From CAVYXK01 sp963708245 (GTDB lineage Bacteria > Pseudomonadota > Alphaproteobacteria > Acetobacterales > Acetobacteraceae): a stretch of DNA of 64,000 nucleotides. Position 1 is the stretch's first letter, and each line of letters starts with the position of its first letter. A program made the translations under genes and the position numbers. Below the pieces are notes generated by a model. It searched no databases. It was given only the letters and a program-made list of their open reading frames with translations, and had not been told where the DNA came from. Positions 43,562-53,187 of the stretch are shown piece by piece. The DNA lies in contig OY970201.1 of NCBI GenBank assembly GCA_963708245.1, positions 1,984,001 through 2,048,000 on the forward strand, in the 5' to 3' direction.

Positions 43562-43905
43562 GATAGGAATCGGGAGATGCTATCCTCGCATCTGACGGCG
43601 CTTCCGTTGCCGCGAGCCGCATCGCTTCCGAGAGCAGGACTCGCAATGCTGCAAGGGCCGACAACGCTACAGTTGGCTCGGCTGACAGCCGAGTCGAACA
43701 GCAGGCCGCCGTGTCCAACATCCATACCGGGATCTCCTGAACACGAGCAACGGTCGCATCCACAAGACTGCAGCGCGCCGCAGCACCGGTCGTCCTCTCG
43801 ATCACCTCATGAATACGAACAGTTCGCCCAGCCCAGGGATGCCAGGAATAGGCAATGGCTATCTCTTCGCCGGCTGCAGTACCGTGGGTCTTGTGGCGTG
43901 GAGTT
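43562..43905 (-). CDS. Probable second accessory frame of the recombinase element
   Basis: The frame reads AIAYSWHPWAGRTVRIHEVI, then ARCSLVDATVARVQEIPVWM and LDTAACCSTRLSAEP. This has conserved-protein character, and a similar protein (PWAGR...RC...EIP.WM.D...C) accompanies other such recombinases. No standard in-frame start is visible inside the element and the frame runs on past 43562 to a stop at 43335, so its limits are uncertain. Confidence 0.4.
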
Positions 43906-43912
43906 CTACAAT

Positions 43913-44008
43913 GCCGCTCGGCCGCATTCCGCTCTATCGGGGCGCACACCCGATGAGGCGTATAGACGGCAGCTCGGCGAAGTGGAGATGGAGCGAATGG
44001 CGGCCTGA
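43913..44008 (+). pseudogene. IS3-family transposase OrfB, 3' part
   Basis: Encodes the last 31 residues of OrfB (AARPHSALSGRTPDEAYRRQ to EMERMAA), in frame with the 5' part once the inserted element is removed. By itself it has no start. Confidence 0.88.
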
Positions 44009-44069
44009 CGAAACCCGGAACCAAGCTTAACCCCGCCGCCAAACTGTCCAGAGGAGGGGGGCCACCTCA

Positions 44070-44390
44070 GGGATCCCCAACCGGCCGTCCGCCGAAGCGT
44101 CGAACATTGCTATGATCTTCGCCTCGTCGCCCGGATTGGGGAAAGAGCGCGCCAGCAGGTTGTTCACGTCGCGCCCCCGGCCCGTGAAGCGATCATATGT
44201 GTCGGGTTCTTCTTCCGGATCGAGAGCGATGTATCGATCCCGATCTTCCAGAAGGAGCAGCGTGACGGCGAAGTCGTATTGCCCCGAGAACATAGTCAAC
44301 TTGCGCACTTCTTCGCCGAACCGCACCCCGGGCACGTGCGCAATGCCGGCGCGGTCGTCGACGAGCAGATGGAGGACCTGTCGGCCACAA
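44070..44390 (-). pseudogene. Unidentified gene fragment cut by the IS3 end
   Basis: A minus-strand frame with protein-like sequence: AGIAHVPGVRFGEEVRKLTM, FSGQYDFAVTLLLLEDRDRY, IALDPEEEPDTYDRFTGRGR. It ends DASADGRLGIPE, an EF-hand-like acidic loop, where the IS3 starts. The family is not recognised. The 5' side joins the SDR fragment in another frame. Confidence 0.45.
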
Positions 44391-44508
44391 AGACGTTAGC
44401 CCCCTCAGCGAGCAGCCGCTCGGCCGTCGCGAGGCCGATCCCCTGCACGCCGCCTGTGATCACTGCCGTCCTACCTTCAAACCGATTATCCTCCGAGCCG
44501 AATCTCGA
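44391..44508 (-). pseudogene. Short-chain dehydrogenase, N-terminal fragment
   Basis: Reads DNRFEGRTAVITGGVQGIGL then ATAERLLAEGANVFVAD, the SDR cofactor motif TGGxxGIG. No good start codon is present and after FVAD the sequence passes into an unrelated frame. Confidence 0.75.
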
Positions 44509-44515
44509 TCCCGCG

Positions 44516-45796
44516 TCAATGCAACCGCGCCATATGCGCGATCTGCGCGCCGATCTCGTAGTAGGCCTCGCGCGCCTGGCGGAGCGGAGCGGAGCGCAGC
44601 GGCGAGACCGGCAGGAACATCTCGTCGAGCGACACGTCACCGGTGACGTGCCGGGCGAGCTCGCGGCCGAGAACGGTGCCGGGCGCGATACCGCGACCGT
44701 TGAACCCGACAAGCGCGATCACGTTCTCGGCGGGCGCGTGCAGCCGGGGGAGATGGTCGCCAGTCGTGCCGATCCACCCGTACCACTCGTGCTCGAACGC
44801 GATGTCACCAAGCTGCGGGAAGAAGGACTTGAGACGCCGTCGCGCCCAGGCGCGATGGACGGCACGGCCGGTGTTCCGCAGCGCCCCAACGCTGTTGATG
44901 ATGAGGCGACCGGCCGCGTCGGTACGGAAGCCTGTCGGGACGGTCCGGGTGTCCCACGTCGCGTGTCCCTCGGGCAGGATGCTCCTGCGGATGTTATCGC
45001 TGAGCGGCGCAGTGGCGATCTGGAAAATCGGAACGGCAACCTGCTCGTTGCGCAGCTCGAGCACGATGCGCGAGGTATAGGCGTCGGAGGCGAGCACGAC
45101 CCACTTCGCGCGGATGCTGCCGCCGGGCGCGGCGAGATGCCACGTGCCGCGGTCGCGCCCGATCTCTTTTACCGGGCTCCTGGTGAAGACACGCGCCCCG
45201 GCGCCGATGGCAGCTTGGCCAAGCCCGCGCACGTAGGCGAGAGGCTGGACCGTCCCAGCGCGGAGGTCGAGGAGGCCGGCCGGATAGACCGAAGTGCCCG
45301 TCTTGGAGCGCACCTCGTCGGCATCGAGGACGCGCACTGGCGCGCCACGTTCCTGCCATTGCCGTGCCCGTTCCTTGATATTGGCGACGCCCGTGGCGCC
45401 GGCCGCGCAGTGGATTGTGCCGCCCTTGATCAGCTCACATTGGATATTGTGCTTCTCGATGATCTCGAAGACCGTGCGTGGCGAGTAGGTCAGCAGACCA
45501 AGTAGTCGTTCGCCGTAGACAGGACCGAGCACCTCCTTGAGAGCCGACGGCATGACCCAGAGGCCGGCATTGACGAGCCCGGAGCTGCGTCCGGCGGCGC
45601 CATAGCCGATCTCGACCGCTTCGAGGACAGCGACGTCGAGGCCGCGCTCGGCAAGGTGCAGCGCCGTCGAGCAGCCGGTGTAGCCGGCGCCGACAATCGC
45701 GACGTCCGCGACGGTGTCGCCGGCCAGCGCCTCCGTCGGAGGCGGCGGCGGTGCAGTCCGCTCCCATAGTCCATGCGACCGTGGATCGCCCAGCAT
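44516..45796 (-). CDS. FAD-dependent oxidoreductase (DAO family)
   Basis: A 426-residue flavoprotein. The FAD motif is DVAIVGAGYTGCSTALHLAE, followed by GRSSGLVNAGLWVMP, with the C-terminal NVIALVGFNGRGIAPGTVLG. It resembles gamma-glutamylputrescine/amino-acid oxidase-like enzymes. The substrate is likely an amine or amino acid. It is one of the few undamaged genes inside the mobile-element zone. Confidence 0.88.
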   Translation of the reverse strand: MLGDPRSHGLWERTAPPPPPTEALAGDTVADVAIVGAGYTGCSTALHLAERGLDVAVLEAVEIGYGAAGRSSGLVNAGLWVMPSALKEVLGPVYGERLLGLLTYSPRTVFEIIEKHNIQCELIKGGTIHCAAGATGVANIKERARQWQERGAPVRVLDADEVRSKTGTSVYPAGLLDLRAGTVQPLAYVRGLGQAAIGAGARVFTRSPVKEIGRDRGTWHLAAPGGSIRAKWVVLASDAYTSRIVLELRNEQVAVPIFQIATAPLSDNIRRSILPEGHATWDTRTVPTGFRTDAAGRLIINSVGALRNTGRAVHRAWARRRLKSFFPQLGDIAFEHEWYGWIGTTGDHLPRLHAPAENVIALVGFNGRGIAPGTVLGRELARHVTGDVSLDEMFLPVSPLRSAPLRQAREAYYEIGAQIAHMARLH

Positions 45797-45995
45797 CTAT
45801 CTTGCTCCCTCTGATGAGTCCGTCGCATCACCGAGGCCGGCCAGCCCCTCTGTCGTCCCTTGGCGGTTCTCTTGGCTTGCTGTTGGGATTAACCGGGGCC
45901 TGTCCTCGCGCCGAGTCTGACGTTTCAGCAGATTTCCCCCAAGCTCTTGCAGAGTTTCGATCGCCAAGACAACCTCTCCTCGGGAGGAAAAAGTC

Positions 45996-46250
45996 ATGGG
46001 CCACGTCCGGCTCGACGTGTTGCCTTGATCCCAAAAGTGGGGCCGCGTCCTAAAGAATCTGCGGCTCGGGGCGGATGTTGCGGCTATCGCGGCTGTTGCG
46101 GCCGAGACTAGTTTGCACAATGCGGCAAGCGGCAATGGGTTCCTCCACTCATTGGCTGCTGACGCAGATACCCTTGGCTGCGCGGGGCACTTCCTTCGCA
46201 CAAGATCTGCGGAACCTGGGCATTAAGCTCAACGATCGCCCAAGCCTTAT
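45996..46250 (+). pseudogene. Degenerate conserved hypothetical gene
   Basis: GGGAGGAAAAAGTC precedes an ATG that begins MGHVRLDVLP and then meets a stop. Reading on gives LRLGADVAAIAAVAAETSLH and, in a second frame, HWLLTQIPLAARGTSFAQDL with RNLGIKL. This is the pattern of a hypothetical protein often found near plasmid and IS genes. At least one stop and one frameshift are present. Confidence 0.45.
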
Positions 46251-46261
46251 GCGGCACGCGC

Positions 46262-46490
46262 CACTTCACCCCGATGCAACACCTTCTGGCTCAACCAGAT
46301 CGAATGCTGGTTCTCCATCCTCGGCAGCAAGTCGCTCTACGGCGCCGACGTCAGCGGTGTCGTCCAAATTAAGAAAGTATCGATGTCTTTGTCGAAACCC
46401 GTAACCAAGACGCCCCTTCGCCTGGACCAAGTCGCACCTCCACCAGAAACACCTCGAACCACGTTTCGCGGACCTGCGAGTTCGGATACT
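46262..46490 (+). pseudogene. IS630-family transposase, C-terminal remnant
   Basis: The stretch HFTPMQ, then in the next frame WLNQIECWFSILGSKSLYGA with DVSGVV, then in a further frame IDVFVETRNQD, FAWTKSHLHQKHLEPRFADL, matches the conserved end of IS630 transposases. Several frameshifts make it non-functional. Confidence 0.7.
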
Positions 46491-46533
46491 CTATCTCCGG
46501 TCGGGGCCTCGGACGCGTGATGGGAGGAACAGA

Positions 46534-46640
46534 ATGACGCACTACAAACAGCTTGCCGAGCGGATAAACCGCGGCGAGGTGATCATCCTTGACGGCGCCA
46601 TCGGCACGCAGCTGCAGGTGATGGGCCTTCCCATAGCTGT
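46534..46640 (+). pseudogene. Homocysteine S-methyltransferase-like gene, 5' fragment
   Basis: GGGAGGAACAGA precedes MTHYKQLAERINRGEVIILD, GAIGTQLQVMG, the conserved DGAxGTxL start of the homocysteine methyltransferase barrel. The next residues diverge and the frame ends at 46755 without the zinc-binding Cys motifs. Confidence 0.65.
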
Positions 46641-46720
46641 CGCCATCAGCGAAGCCGGGGCCCTCTGGACACAAACCTGCTGTGATCGCCAAGCTTGCGC
46701 GGCACAGAGGAGCTTGCCCG

Positions 46721-47572
46721 ATGACGATCATCAATTCACAGGTCCATGCCTATGAGGCGAACACGGCGAGGCGACCGTGGCACAGTGTGCCGAACTGGCC
46801 CGATCACGTCACGGGTGACGAAATGGTGGCGGCGATGGACAAAGTCGGCGTCGACGGCGCGATCTTCATCTCCGCCTTTTCCATGTACCGCTACGACGCC
46901 AGCTATGCGGTAGAAGTGCAGCGGGCCCATCCCGGCCGGTTCGCCATCGTTAAGCCGGTCGACCCGGACGATCCGGCAGTGGCTGATGTCGTCGCTGACT
47001 GGAAGAAGACGCCAGGCGCGGTCGGAATCCGCATCATGCTGCCGAAAGAGGCGAGGCGCGAGCCGAACGACCCGGGCCTCGACCGGATCCTCCGTGCGGC
47101 CGTTCGTCACGATTTTCCGGTCAACATCCTGTGCTGGGACAACTTGGACGCGGGCACTGCGCTCATCGATCGCCATCCCGACACGCAATTCATCATTGAC
47201 CATCTGGGCATCCTACAGCCGCGCGTGCCGCCCGCGCCGCCGCAGCCCTGGGCCGACCTCCCGAAGGTGCTGGAACTCGCTAAGCGCCCGAACGCGGTGA
47301 TCAAAGTCAGCGGCGCCTGCACCCTGTCTCGGGAGTCGTATCCTTTTCCGGACATTTGGGACCCGCTTGCCCGCGTGTTCGATGCCTGGGGTTTCGATCG
47401 CTGCTTGTGGGGCACGGACTGGACGCGTGCGTTCGCTGTCGTCAACTACGAGCAGGCCGTCGAGCCCTTTCGTAACACTGACCGCCTGAGCGACACTGAA
47501 CGGGCGATGCTCATGGGCGGCGCCTGCGCTCAGGCTTATGGCTGGTCGCCGCGGAAAGGCGTAGTAGAATAG
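46721..47572 (+). CDS. Metal-dependent amidohydrolase (Amidohydro_2, PDC-hydrolase-like)
   Basis: A 283-residue TIM-barrel hydrolase. The start MTIINSQVHAYEANTARRPW follows GAGGAGCTTGCCCG. The metal-site pattern is reduced: VHAYEA replaces HxHxx, FIIDHLG gives the His of strand 5/6, and LWGTDWTRAF supplies the catalytic Asp. This matches the 2-pyrone-4,6-dicarboxylate lactonase/fluorophenylhydrolase branch. It probably opens a lactone in aromatic or sugar-acid catabolism. Confidence 0.85.
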   Translation: MTIINSQVHAYEANTARRPWHSVPNWPDHVTGDEMVAAMDKVGVDGAIFISAFSMYRYDASYAVEVQRAHPGRFAIVKPVDPDDPAVADVVADWKKTPGAVGIRIMLPKEARREPNDPGLDRILRAAVRHDFPVNILCWDNLDAGTALIDRHPDTQFIIDHLGILQPRVPPAPPQPWADLPKVLELAKRPNAVIKVSGACTLSRESYPFPDIWDPLARVFDAWGFDRCLWGTDWTRAFAVVNYEQAVEPFRNTDRLSDTERAMLMGGACAQAYGWSPRKGVVE

Positions 47573-47608
47573 GAGGCGTTTGCCGATTGTCTTCACCCAC
47601 TGACGGCA

Positions 47609-47745
47609 TCAGCCGGCGAAGAGTGGACTTTCGGGAAGGCGGGCACCGCCGTCTACGACGATGGTTTCACCCGTGATGTAGCTCAACTCGTCGCTTGCGA
47701 GGAACACCATCGGGCCGGCGATCTCCTCCGGGCGACCGAGACATT
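47609..47745 (-). pseudogene. Short-chain dehydrogenase, C-terminal fragment
   Basis: Minus-strand LGRPEEIAGPMVFLASDELS, YITGETIVVDGGARLPES is the standard ending of an SDR (GRPEEIA...FLASDxxSYITGxxIxVDGG). Nothing upstream completes it. It could be the other end of the fragment at 44391, but the two cannot be linked. Confidence 0.8.
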
Positions 47746-47823
47746 TGGCCGATACCGACCAGATGATCGATCACGTCGAAGTCGGGTCCGGTCATGGGCT
47801 GATCCTTCCGTCAGTTCTGCACA

Positions 47824-48885
47824 TCATGGCACTGTGCTGAGGCGGTTCTGCCGCTGCACGCTGGTCTTCGCCCATCCGAGCGCCGGCGCCACCTCGCGCG
47901 TGAACAGCTCGATGGAGCGCAGGATGAAGGGATGCGGCGGATCGACCGAATGCACCTGCACGACCACATCCGTCACGCGATCGAGCGTGCTGTCCGTGCG
48001 CAGGGATTCCGCGACCTCGTCGGGTGTTCCGATATGTACGTCAAACGCGGCGATCAGCTCGTTAACCGAGGCACCCAGGGCGACGCGCTCCCCCTTACCA
48101 GCACGGCGGATGAAGCGGCGCAGGCCGATCTCCGCGAACTGCATCGCCTCCTCGCGATCATCGGTGACGATGACGCTGCGCGAGGCGAGGATGCGCGGCG
48201 CGCGACCCGCCGGCAGAGCTTCCAGATAGGCATCGATGATCGGATGCTGGATGTCCGCGAGCGAGGCGTGTGGCGCGGCGGGTGAGCGCGGCTGGGTGCG
48301 GGAGAGCATCAGCCCGTCGCCCGCCTGTCCGGCCCGGCGACTGCCATCGGCGGAGAAAGTCGCGAGCCAGATGCGATCGAGCAGTTGCGATGCCGCCGGG
48401 TAGAGGCGGTTATCCTCGCCGCCGAGATTCTCGCCGCGCAAGGCTGCGAGAAGGACATAGAGATTTTGGCCGAATATCTCGCCTCGCCGCGCATTCTCCT
48501 GGCCGAAAGCGGGGAAGGAGGACGGGTTGCCGCCCGAGCCGAGGCCGAGTTCCAGCCGCCCACCCGAGAGCAGATCGACGACGGCGGCGTCCTCCGCGAC
48601 GCGCACCGGGTTCTCGAGCGGCAGGGTGACGATGCCGGTGCCGAGGCGGATGCGCGTGGTGTGCGTGGCGACATGGGCGAGGAAGGGAAAGGGGGATGGC
48701 AGACCGCCTTCGCTCGCATCGAAATGATGCTGTGCGAACCAGGCGGTTTCGAGGCCCAGCTTCTCTGCGTGGACGATCTGCTCCGTCGCCAGACGATAGC
48801 GTTCGCCCGCGCTCACATTATCGAGCAGGCGGGTGAAGAAGCCGAGCGTCTTAGCGGCCACGGTGCATGATCCGTCGCGGCGCAT
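47824..48885 (-). CDS. LLM-class flavin-dependent oxidoreductase (luciferase-like)
   Basis: A 353-residue bacterial-luciferase-fold monooxygenase: KLGLETAWFAQHHFDASEGG, TRIRLGTGIVTLPLENPVRV, DLLSGGRLELGLGSGGNPSS, and a C-terminal FDVHIGTPDEVAESL. It uses FMNH2 or F420 with oxygen. An internal start at about 48861 is possible. It may serve sulfonate or xenobiotic oxidation; no flavin reductase is adjacent. Confidence 0.85.
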   Translation of the reverse strand: MRRDGSCTVAAKTLGFFTRLLDNVSAGERYRLATEQIVHAEKLGLETAWFAQHHFDASEGGLPSPFPFLAHVATHTTRIRLGTGIVTLPLENPVRVAEDAAVVDLLSGGRLELGLGSGGNPSSFPAFGQENARRGEIFGQNLYVLLAALRGENLGGEDNRLYPAASQLLDRIWLATFSADGSRRAGQAGDGLMLSRTQPRSPAAPHASLADIQHPIIDAYLEALPAGRAPRILASRSVIVTDDREEAMQFAEIGLRRFIRRAGKGERVALGASVNELIAAFDVHIGTPDEVAESLRTDSTLDRVTDVVVQVHSVDPPHPFILRSIELFTREVAPALGWAKTSVQRQNRLSTVP

Positions 48886-48943
48886 TACCGCGATCCGCTC
48901 GGCTCGCAGAACTGGCTCGCGCGGTCATTCCGGCCTCCTGGTA

Positions 48944-49576
<633 letters not shown>

Positions 49577-49586
<10 letters not shown>

Positions 49587-49670
49587 GTGCGCGAGGACCA
49601 TGCGGCCTGGATGGCGTCGTGGCTTCAGGTGCTGAAGAACGACAAGCGCAGCGGGCTCAGCAAGCGATGA
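49577..49670 (+). pseudogene. ArdC-like antirestriction/zincin protein fragment
   Basis: The plus-strand frame ITPEVREDHAAWMASWLQVL, KNDKR matches the C-terminal region of plasmid ArdC/DUF1738 proteins, then diverges (SGLSKR stop). It marks former plasmid or conjugative DNA. Confidence 0.65.
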
Positions 49671-49742
49671 TGGGATCACCTTGTCCGCCATAGTGTCGCG
49701 CACGGCCTGGCGAACGCTCTGCGACCGAGGTCACCGCAGCCT

Positions 49743-49925
49743 TTCTGCCTGTCTTCTTCTACAATCTGAGCCTTTGGAGCTATTGGGATGCGGTAAGTTG
49801 CCCCACCCTGGTGCAGTGCGGAGTGGATAGCGACCTGCTCGTACGATCCGCCGCGGCCGAGATGACGCGTCGCTGCCCGCACGCCCGCCTCGTGGAAATC
49901 CCCGACTGCGGGCACGCGCCAGCCC
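49743..49925 (+). pseudogene. Alpha/beta hydrolase, C-terminal fragment
   Basis: The frame reads FYNLSLWSYWDAVSCPTLVQ, CGVDSDLLVRSAAAEMTRRC, VEIPDCGHAPA. It contains the acid-bearing strand (G.DSDLL) and the catalytic His (GHAPA) of an alpha/beta hydrolase; the nucleophile half is missing. Confidence 0.7.
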
Positions 49926-49930
49926 GGCGG

Positions 49931-50141
49931 GACGGCGGATCCAGACACCCAGCGTTCGCCATATGCTGAAATAGTGATAGACTGCGCTGTACGGCGGATA
50001 CTCGCGCAGCAGGGGTCGCCACTCCCAGCCGGTGCGGAGCAGATAAAAGATCGCGTTGACGACGGCGCAAGTTGGTCGTGCGCGGGCGTCCACCCGGTAA
50101 GGCCGCGGGGAGGTGCGGCTACACGAGAGCCTGTGCCCCAT
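49931..50141 (-). pseudogene. IS5-family transposase, N-terminal fragment
   Basis: Minus-strand VNAIFYLLRTGWEWRPLLRE, YPPYSAVYHYFSIWRTLGVW is the conserved DUF4096 start of IS5/IS427-type transposases. It ends where the hydrolase fragment begins. Confidence 0.8.
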
Positions 50142-50287
50142 CGTTCAGGTCAGTGACTTATAGCTTGCTCACGCTGGTTCCCCGGCCAACCCACGTCAGT
50201 ATACAACTCAACCCTGACCGCTTCTTGGACACCCTCCAAGCTGTTAGTGCTGAAGTCCCTAATACCAAGCCATGCAAGAGGAACGTT

Positions 50288-50751
50288 ATGAACATCGGTC
50301 GTCGTCATCTGACCGAAGGCCTGCCGGTTCTCGGGCTAGTCACCATTGGTCTGCTAGGAGCAGGAGTGGCCCAGGCGACATCGGCCGATGAAGAAGCTGT
50401 CGCGAAGCGTCTCGACGCATTTCGTGCAGCTCAGTTCGCTCGCGACGCGAAAGCGCTCGACGCGCTTTGCGCCGAGGAACTGAGCTACAACCACTCCGAC
50501 GCCCATATTGAAGACAAAGCCACATTCATCAAAAACGCCACGTCCGACAACTCGAAATTCCTGTCGCTGGAATATAAAGATCCTTGGATCCGGGTAGTCG
50601 GCGACAGGCGATCGTGCGATTTCATTGGGTAGCAGAGGGTGAGACGCTCCCGGAAGGCAAGAAAAGCTCCACTAACCTCCACATCCTGATGATCTGGCAA
50701 AAGCAGGGCGGCGAGTGGAAACTGCTCGCCCGTGCGTCTACCAAACTCTGA
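50288..50751 (+). pseudogene. NTF2-like/DUF4440 exported protein with frameshift
   Basis: A good start (AAGAGGAACGTT before ATG) gives MNIGRRHLTEGLPVLGLVTI and a signal peptide ending near VAQATSA, then the SnoaL/DUF4440 fold: AFRAAQFARDAKALDALCAE. At about 50604 the frame breaks after WIRVVGD. The homologous continuation AIVRFHWVAEGETLPEGKK to LHILMIWQKQGGEWKLLARA lies in the next frame up to TGA at 50749. Reading unshifted stops early at 50632. Confidence 0.75.
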
Positions 50752-50835
50752 AGATCCGAGCCAAGAGGCCACGGTTCATGGCCTCCGTAGTTGTGCCGAA
50801 TGTGGGGAGCCGCGGGGGCACAGTATCGCGCGCGA

Positions 50836-53004
50836 TTAAGACTCCAGCGCAACAACCTCGTAGAAGCCAACCTTCGGCACGGTGAATTGGATGGTCCGCC
50901 CATCCTGGTGGAACTCGACCTCTTGGTCCGACCAGAGCAAACGCACCCTACGGATCTGTTTCTCCGCAGGCAAGGTCATCCGGACCTGCTGCGGCCCGAT
51001 GTCGAGAAGCGTGCGCATGTGGCCGCGAAGCGCATGCGGGCCGTTATAGTTGAGCAGATGGATCGCGTAGCCTGGCTCGGTTTTCCAAGGGATCACCTCG
51101 ACGAGACCCTGCCCGGCCACCACAACGGCGGCGCTGTCACGCAGGAGCCAGCGGATCGTATTGACGAGCTGCCGGCCGAGGTCTGGGTTGTCGAGCCGCC
51201 AGTACGTGGCGTCCATATCTCCTGCGAGATAGGCGAACCTCCCTCTGTTCCGCTCCGCCAAAACCAGCGACGGGCTGTCGCCAGGCGGACTGCGCGGATA
51301 GACCGCTTCCGGCGGATAAACCGGATAGGGATCGATGAACGTCATTGCCGCGTCGGCGACGGTTCGGACGGGCTGCATCCATGTCGGGCCGGCGATCCAG
51401 TCGGTATCCTCGAAGCCCGCGCCGACCGCATCCCGCTTGCGCAGCACCTGCGCACTGACCCGGGAGAACCCGAGGACCGAGGATTTGTCTGTGCGCGCCC
51501 CCTCCGCCTTGGCAATTCCGAACAACTCGGCCAACGCGAATTCCGGACGCGGCTTGCCATTCTCGTCGTACAGGCCCGTCTCGAAGGTCGCCAGGAGCGA
51601 ACCTCCGCTTCGTGCAAAGGCCTGCAACGCTGCCGCTTGTGCGTCGCTCATCAGCGCGACATTGGGCAGCATCAGCAGGTCATAGGGAGCGAGTCGCTCG
51701 AGCAAGAGATCGTTCTCATGGACGAGGTCAACCGGGATCCGAGCCTCGATCAAGGCCGCGTAGAGCCCCTGCAGGTAGTCGGCGCGGTTTTCATTCGAGC
51801 CTGGGCGGTAACGGCTCAATGTCCGCGAGGGCACAACGACGGCCACGTTCGCCAGCGAACGGATATTACGGAAATGATCCTGGTTGGCAGCGTGCCAAGC
51901 CAGAAATTCGCGCCCGTGCTTTTGCCAGCGGCGGTCCCGTTTGAAACCCTGCTCCAGGCCGAGTTGATGGTACCAGACAATTCCACCTGCCGCCGCCGTC
52001 TGCGCCATGCGGCACGTAGGCTCTGCTGTGCTGTCGGAGATCTGCCGCCACATGGTTGCGCCCGACCGCGTATAGCCCGCCGTCACGGCGGCGACCGGCC
52101 GTTTGCCCATCAGGGCGTGGGCGAACTTGACCTGCTGGGCGTCCTGCCAAATGGGATCGTCCATCGCTGAGCGTGCCTGGTTGTCGGAGGTGTACCAGAC
52201 CGCGTCTCGGGTCAGTTGCCACTGATCAAGTCCAGCCTCTTCGAGGCCGCCGGCGACATTGCAGCTATAGAAGTTGTTCTTGCTCTTCTGGAGGACGATG
52301 CGGCGGTAAAGGTCTGTGAGCCTGACCGCGCCCTCCATTACCGCCATCTTGTAGACGTTCGAATGCGGGTCGCCGATCTTTCGGCAAGCCTCGCAGTAGC
52401 AGACCTGCATTGTCGGCCAGCCATTCATGTAGACGCCGTCGATGTCGTAGCGTTCGTTCAGCTCCCGCAAGATGGCGGGCTGCTGTTCGGTGAACTGACC
52501 AGTGAACTGGCAGGTGAAGGCGATATCGGGCGCTGGCGACTGCAGTTCGCCTTTTTGGTCACGCCGGAACCAATCCGGATGGGCTGCGAGAAGTTCGGGA
52601 TCCGTGTATTGGATATCCGGGCTCATCCGGCCGAACACCCGGATGCCGCGCTTTTTGGCGGCCGTCAGGCATTCCCCGAACAGGTCGCGACCGTTCAGAT
52701 AGGCGCTGACATGGAAGAACGGGACCTTGGTCGGGTAGAAGGCGACCGGTCCCGACACTGACAAGGCGATGGCCTCAACCTTGGCTGAGGCCCAGTAGTC
52801 CGCCCAGGCCTCAACGTCGCCTTGCTCGGGGTCACGCTCGTTGAAGTTGGTCTGACCGACGCGCTTGATCTTGCCTTACCATGGCGTGTCCTCGATTGAC
52901 ACTGGGCCCGGACCGGCGGCGCGGACCGGCTGAGCGCCCGCGACCAGCGCTGTGAACAGTCCGCCGGCGGTCAGCGCGGCAATATCCCTTCGGGTGTACT
53001 CCAT
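50836..53004 (-). pseudogene. GHL6-type glycoside hydrolase with in-frame stop after the Tat signal
   Basis: From ATG 53004 the frame reads MEYTRRDIAALTAGGLFTAL, a twin-arginine-type signal, then SIEDTPW followed by TAA at 52876-52878 and, in the same frame, GKIKRVGQTNFNERDPEQGD. The rest is a 640-residue glycosidase: GHL6 barrel (SAYLNGRDLFGECLTAAKKR, ARMSPD-type strand), a GH42M trimerisation-like domain (LMLPNVALMSDAQAAALQAF), and a C-terminal beta domain. It is a paralogue of the protein at 61939. An initiation at GTG/ATG near 52764 would make a cytoplasmic, signal-less form. Confidence 0.8.
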
Positions 53005-53187
53005 ACTCCACATCTCCCACTCCGGTTTTTTCGGACGCGCAGCCAGCGAACGTTGCTAACTTTGCGCCGTCCAGTCGACAGCATTGTCCGTTTCACTATG
53101 GGGATTTCCCTGAACCCGCCTGACGCAACGCTTACTTTTGGCCCTGCTTGACCTCGCAAGTCAGGTAGTTCCGTCTGTCAACACATA

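Larger units (their letters stand above)
41243..43912. mobile_element. Large-serine-recombinase element inserted in IS3 OrfB (2670 bp)
   Basis: The heptamer CTACAAT occurs at both borders (41236-41242 and 43906-43912). Joining the flanks at this repeat restores the IS3 reading frame exactly: ARWIGYYN followed by AARPHSALSGRTPDEA. The element carries a minus-strand recombinase and two small upstream frames. It has no inverted ends, as expected for serine-recombinase transposition. Confidence 0.88.
40127..44069. mobile_element. IS3-family insertion sequence, split by a second element
   Basis: Ends TGAGGTGGTCCCC at 40127 and, on the other strand, TGAGGTGGCCCCC ending at 44069, each followed inward by GGACAG and TTAAGCTTGGTTC. 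A three-base target duplication GGG flanks it at 40124-40126 and 44070-44072, typical of IS3. Without the 2670-bp inserted element it would be 1273 bp, a normal IS3 length. Confidence 0.9.
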
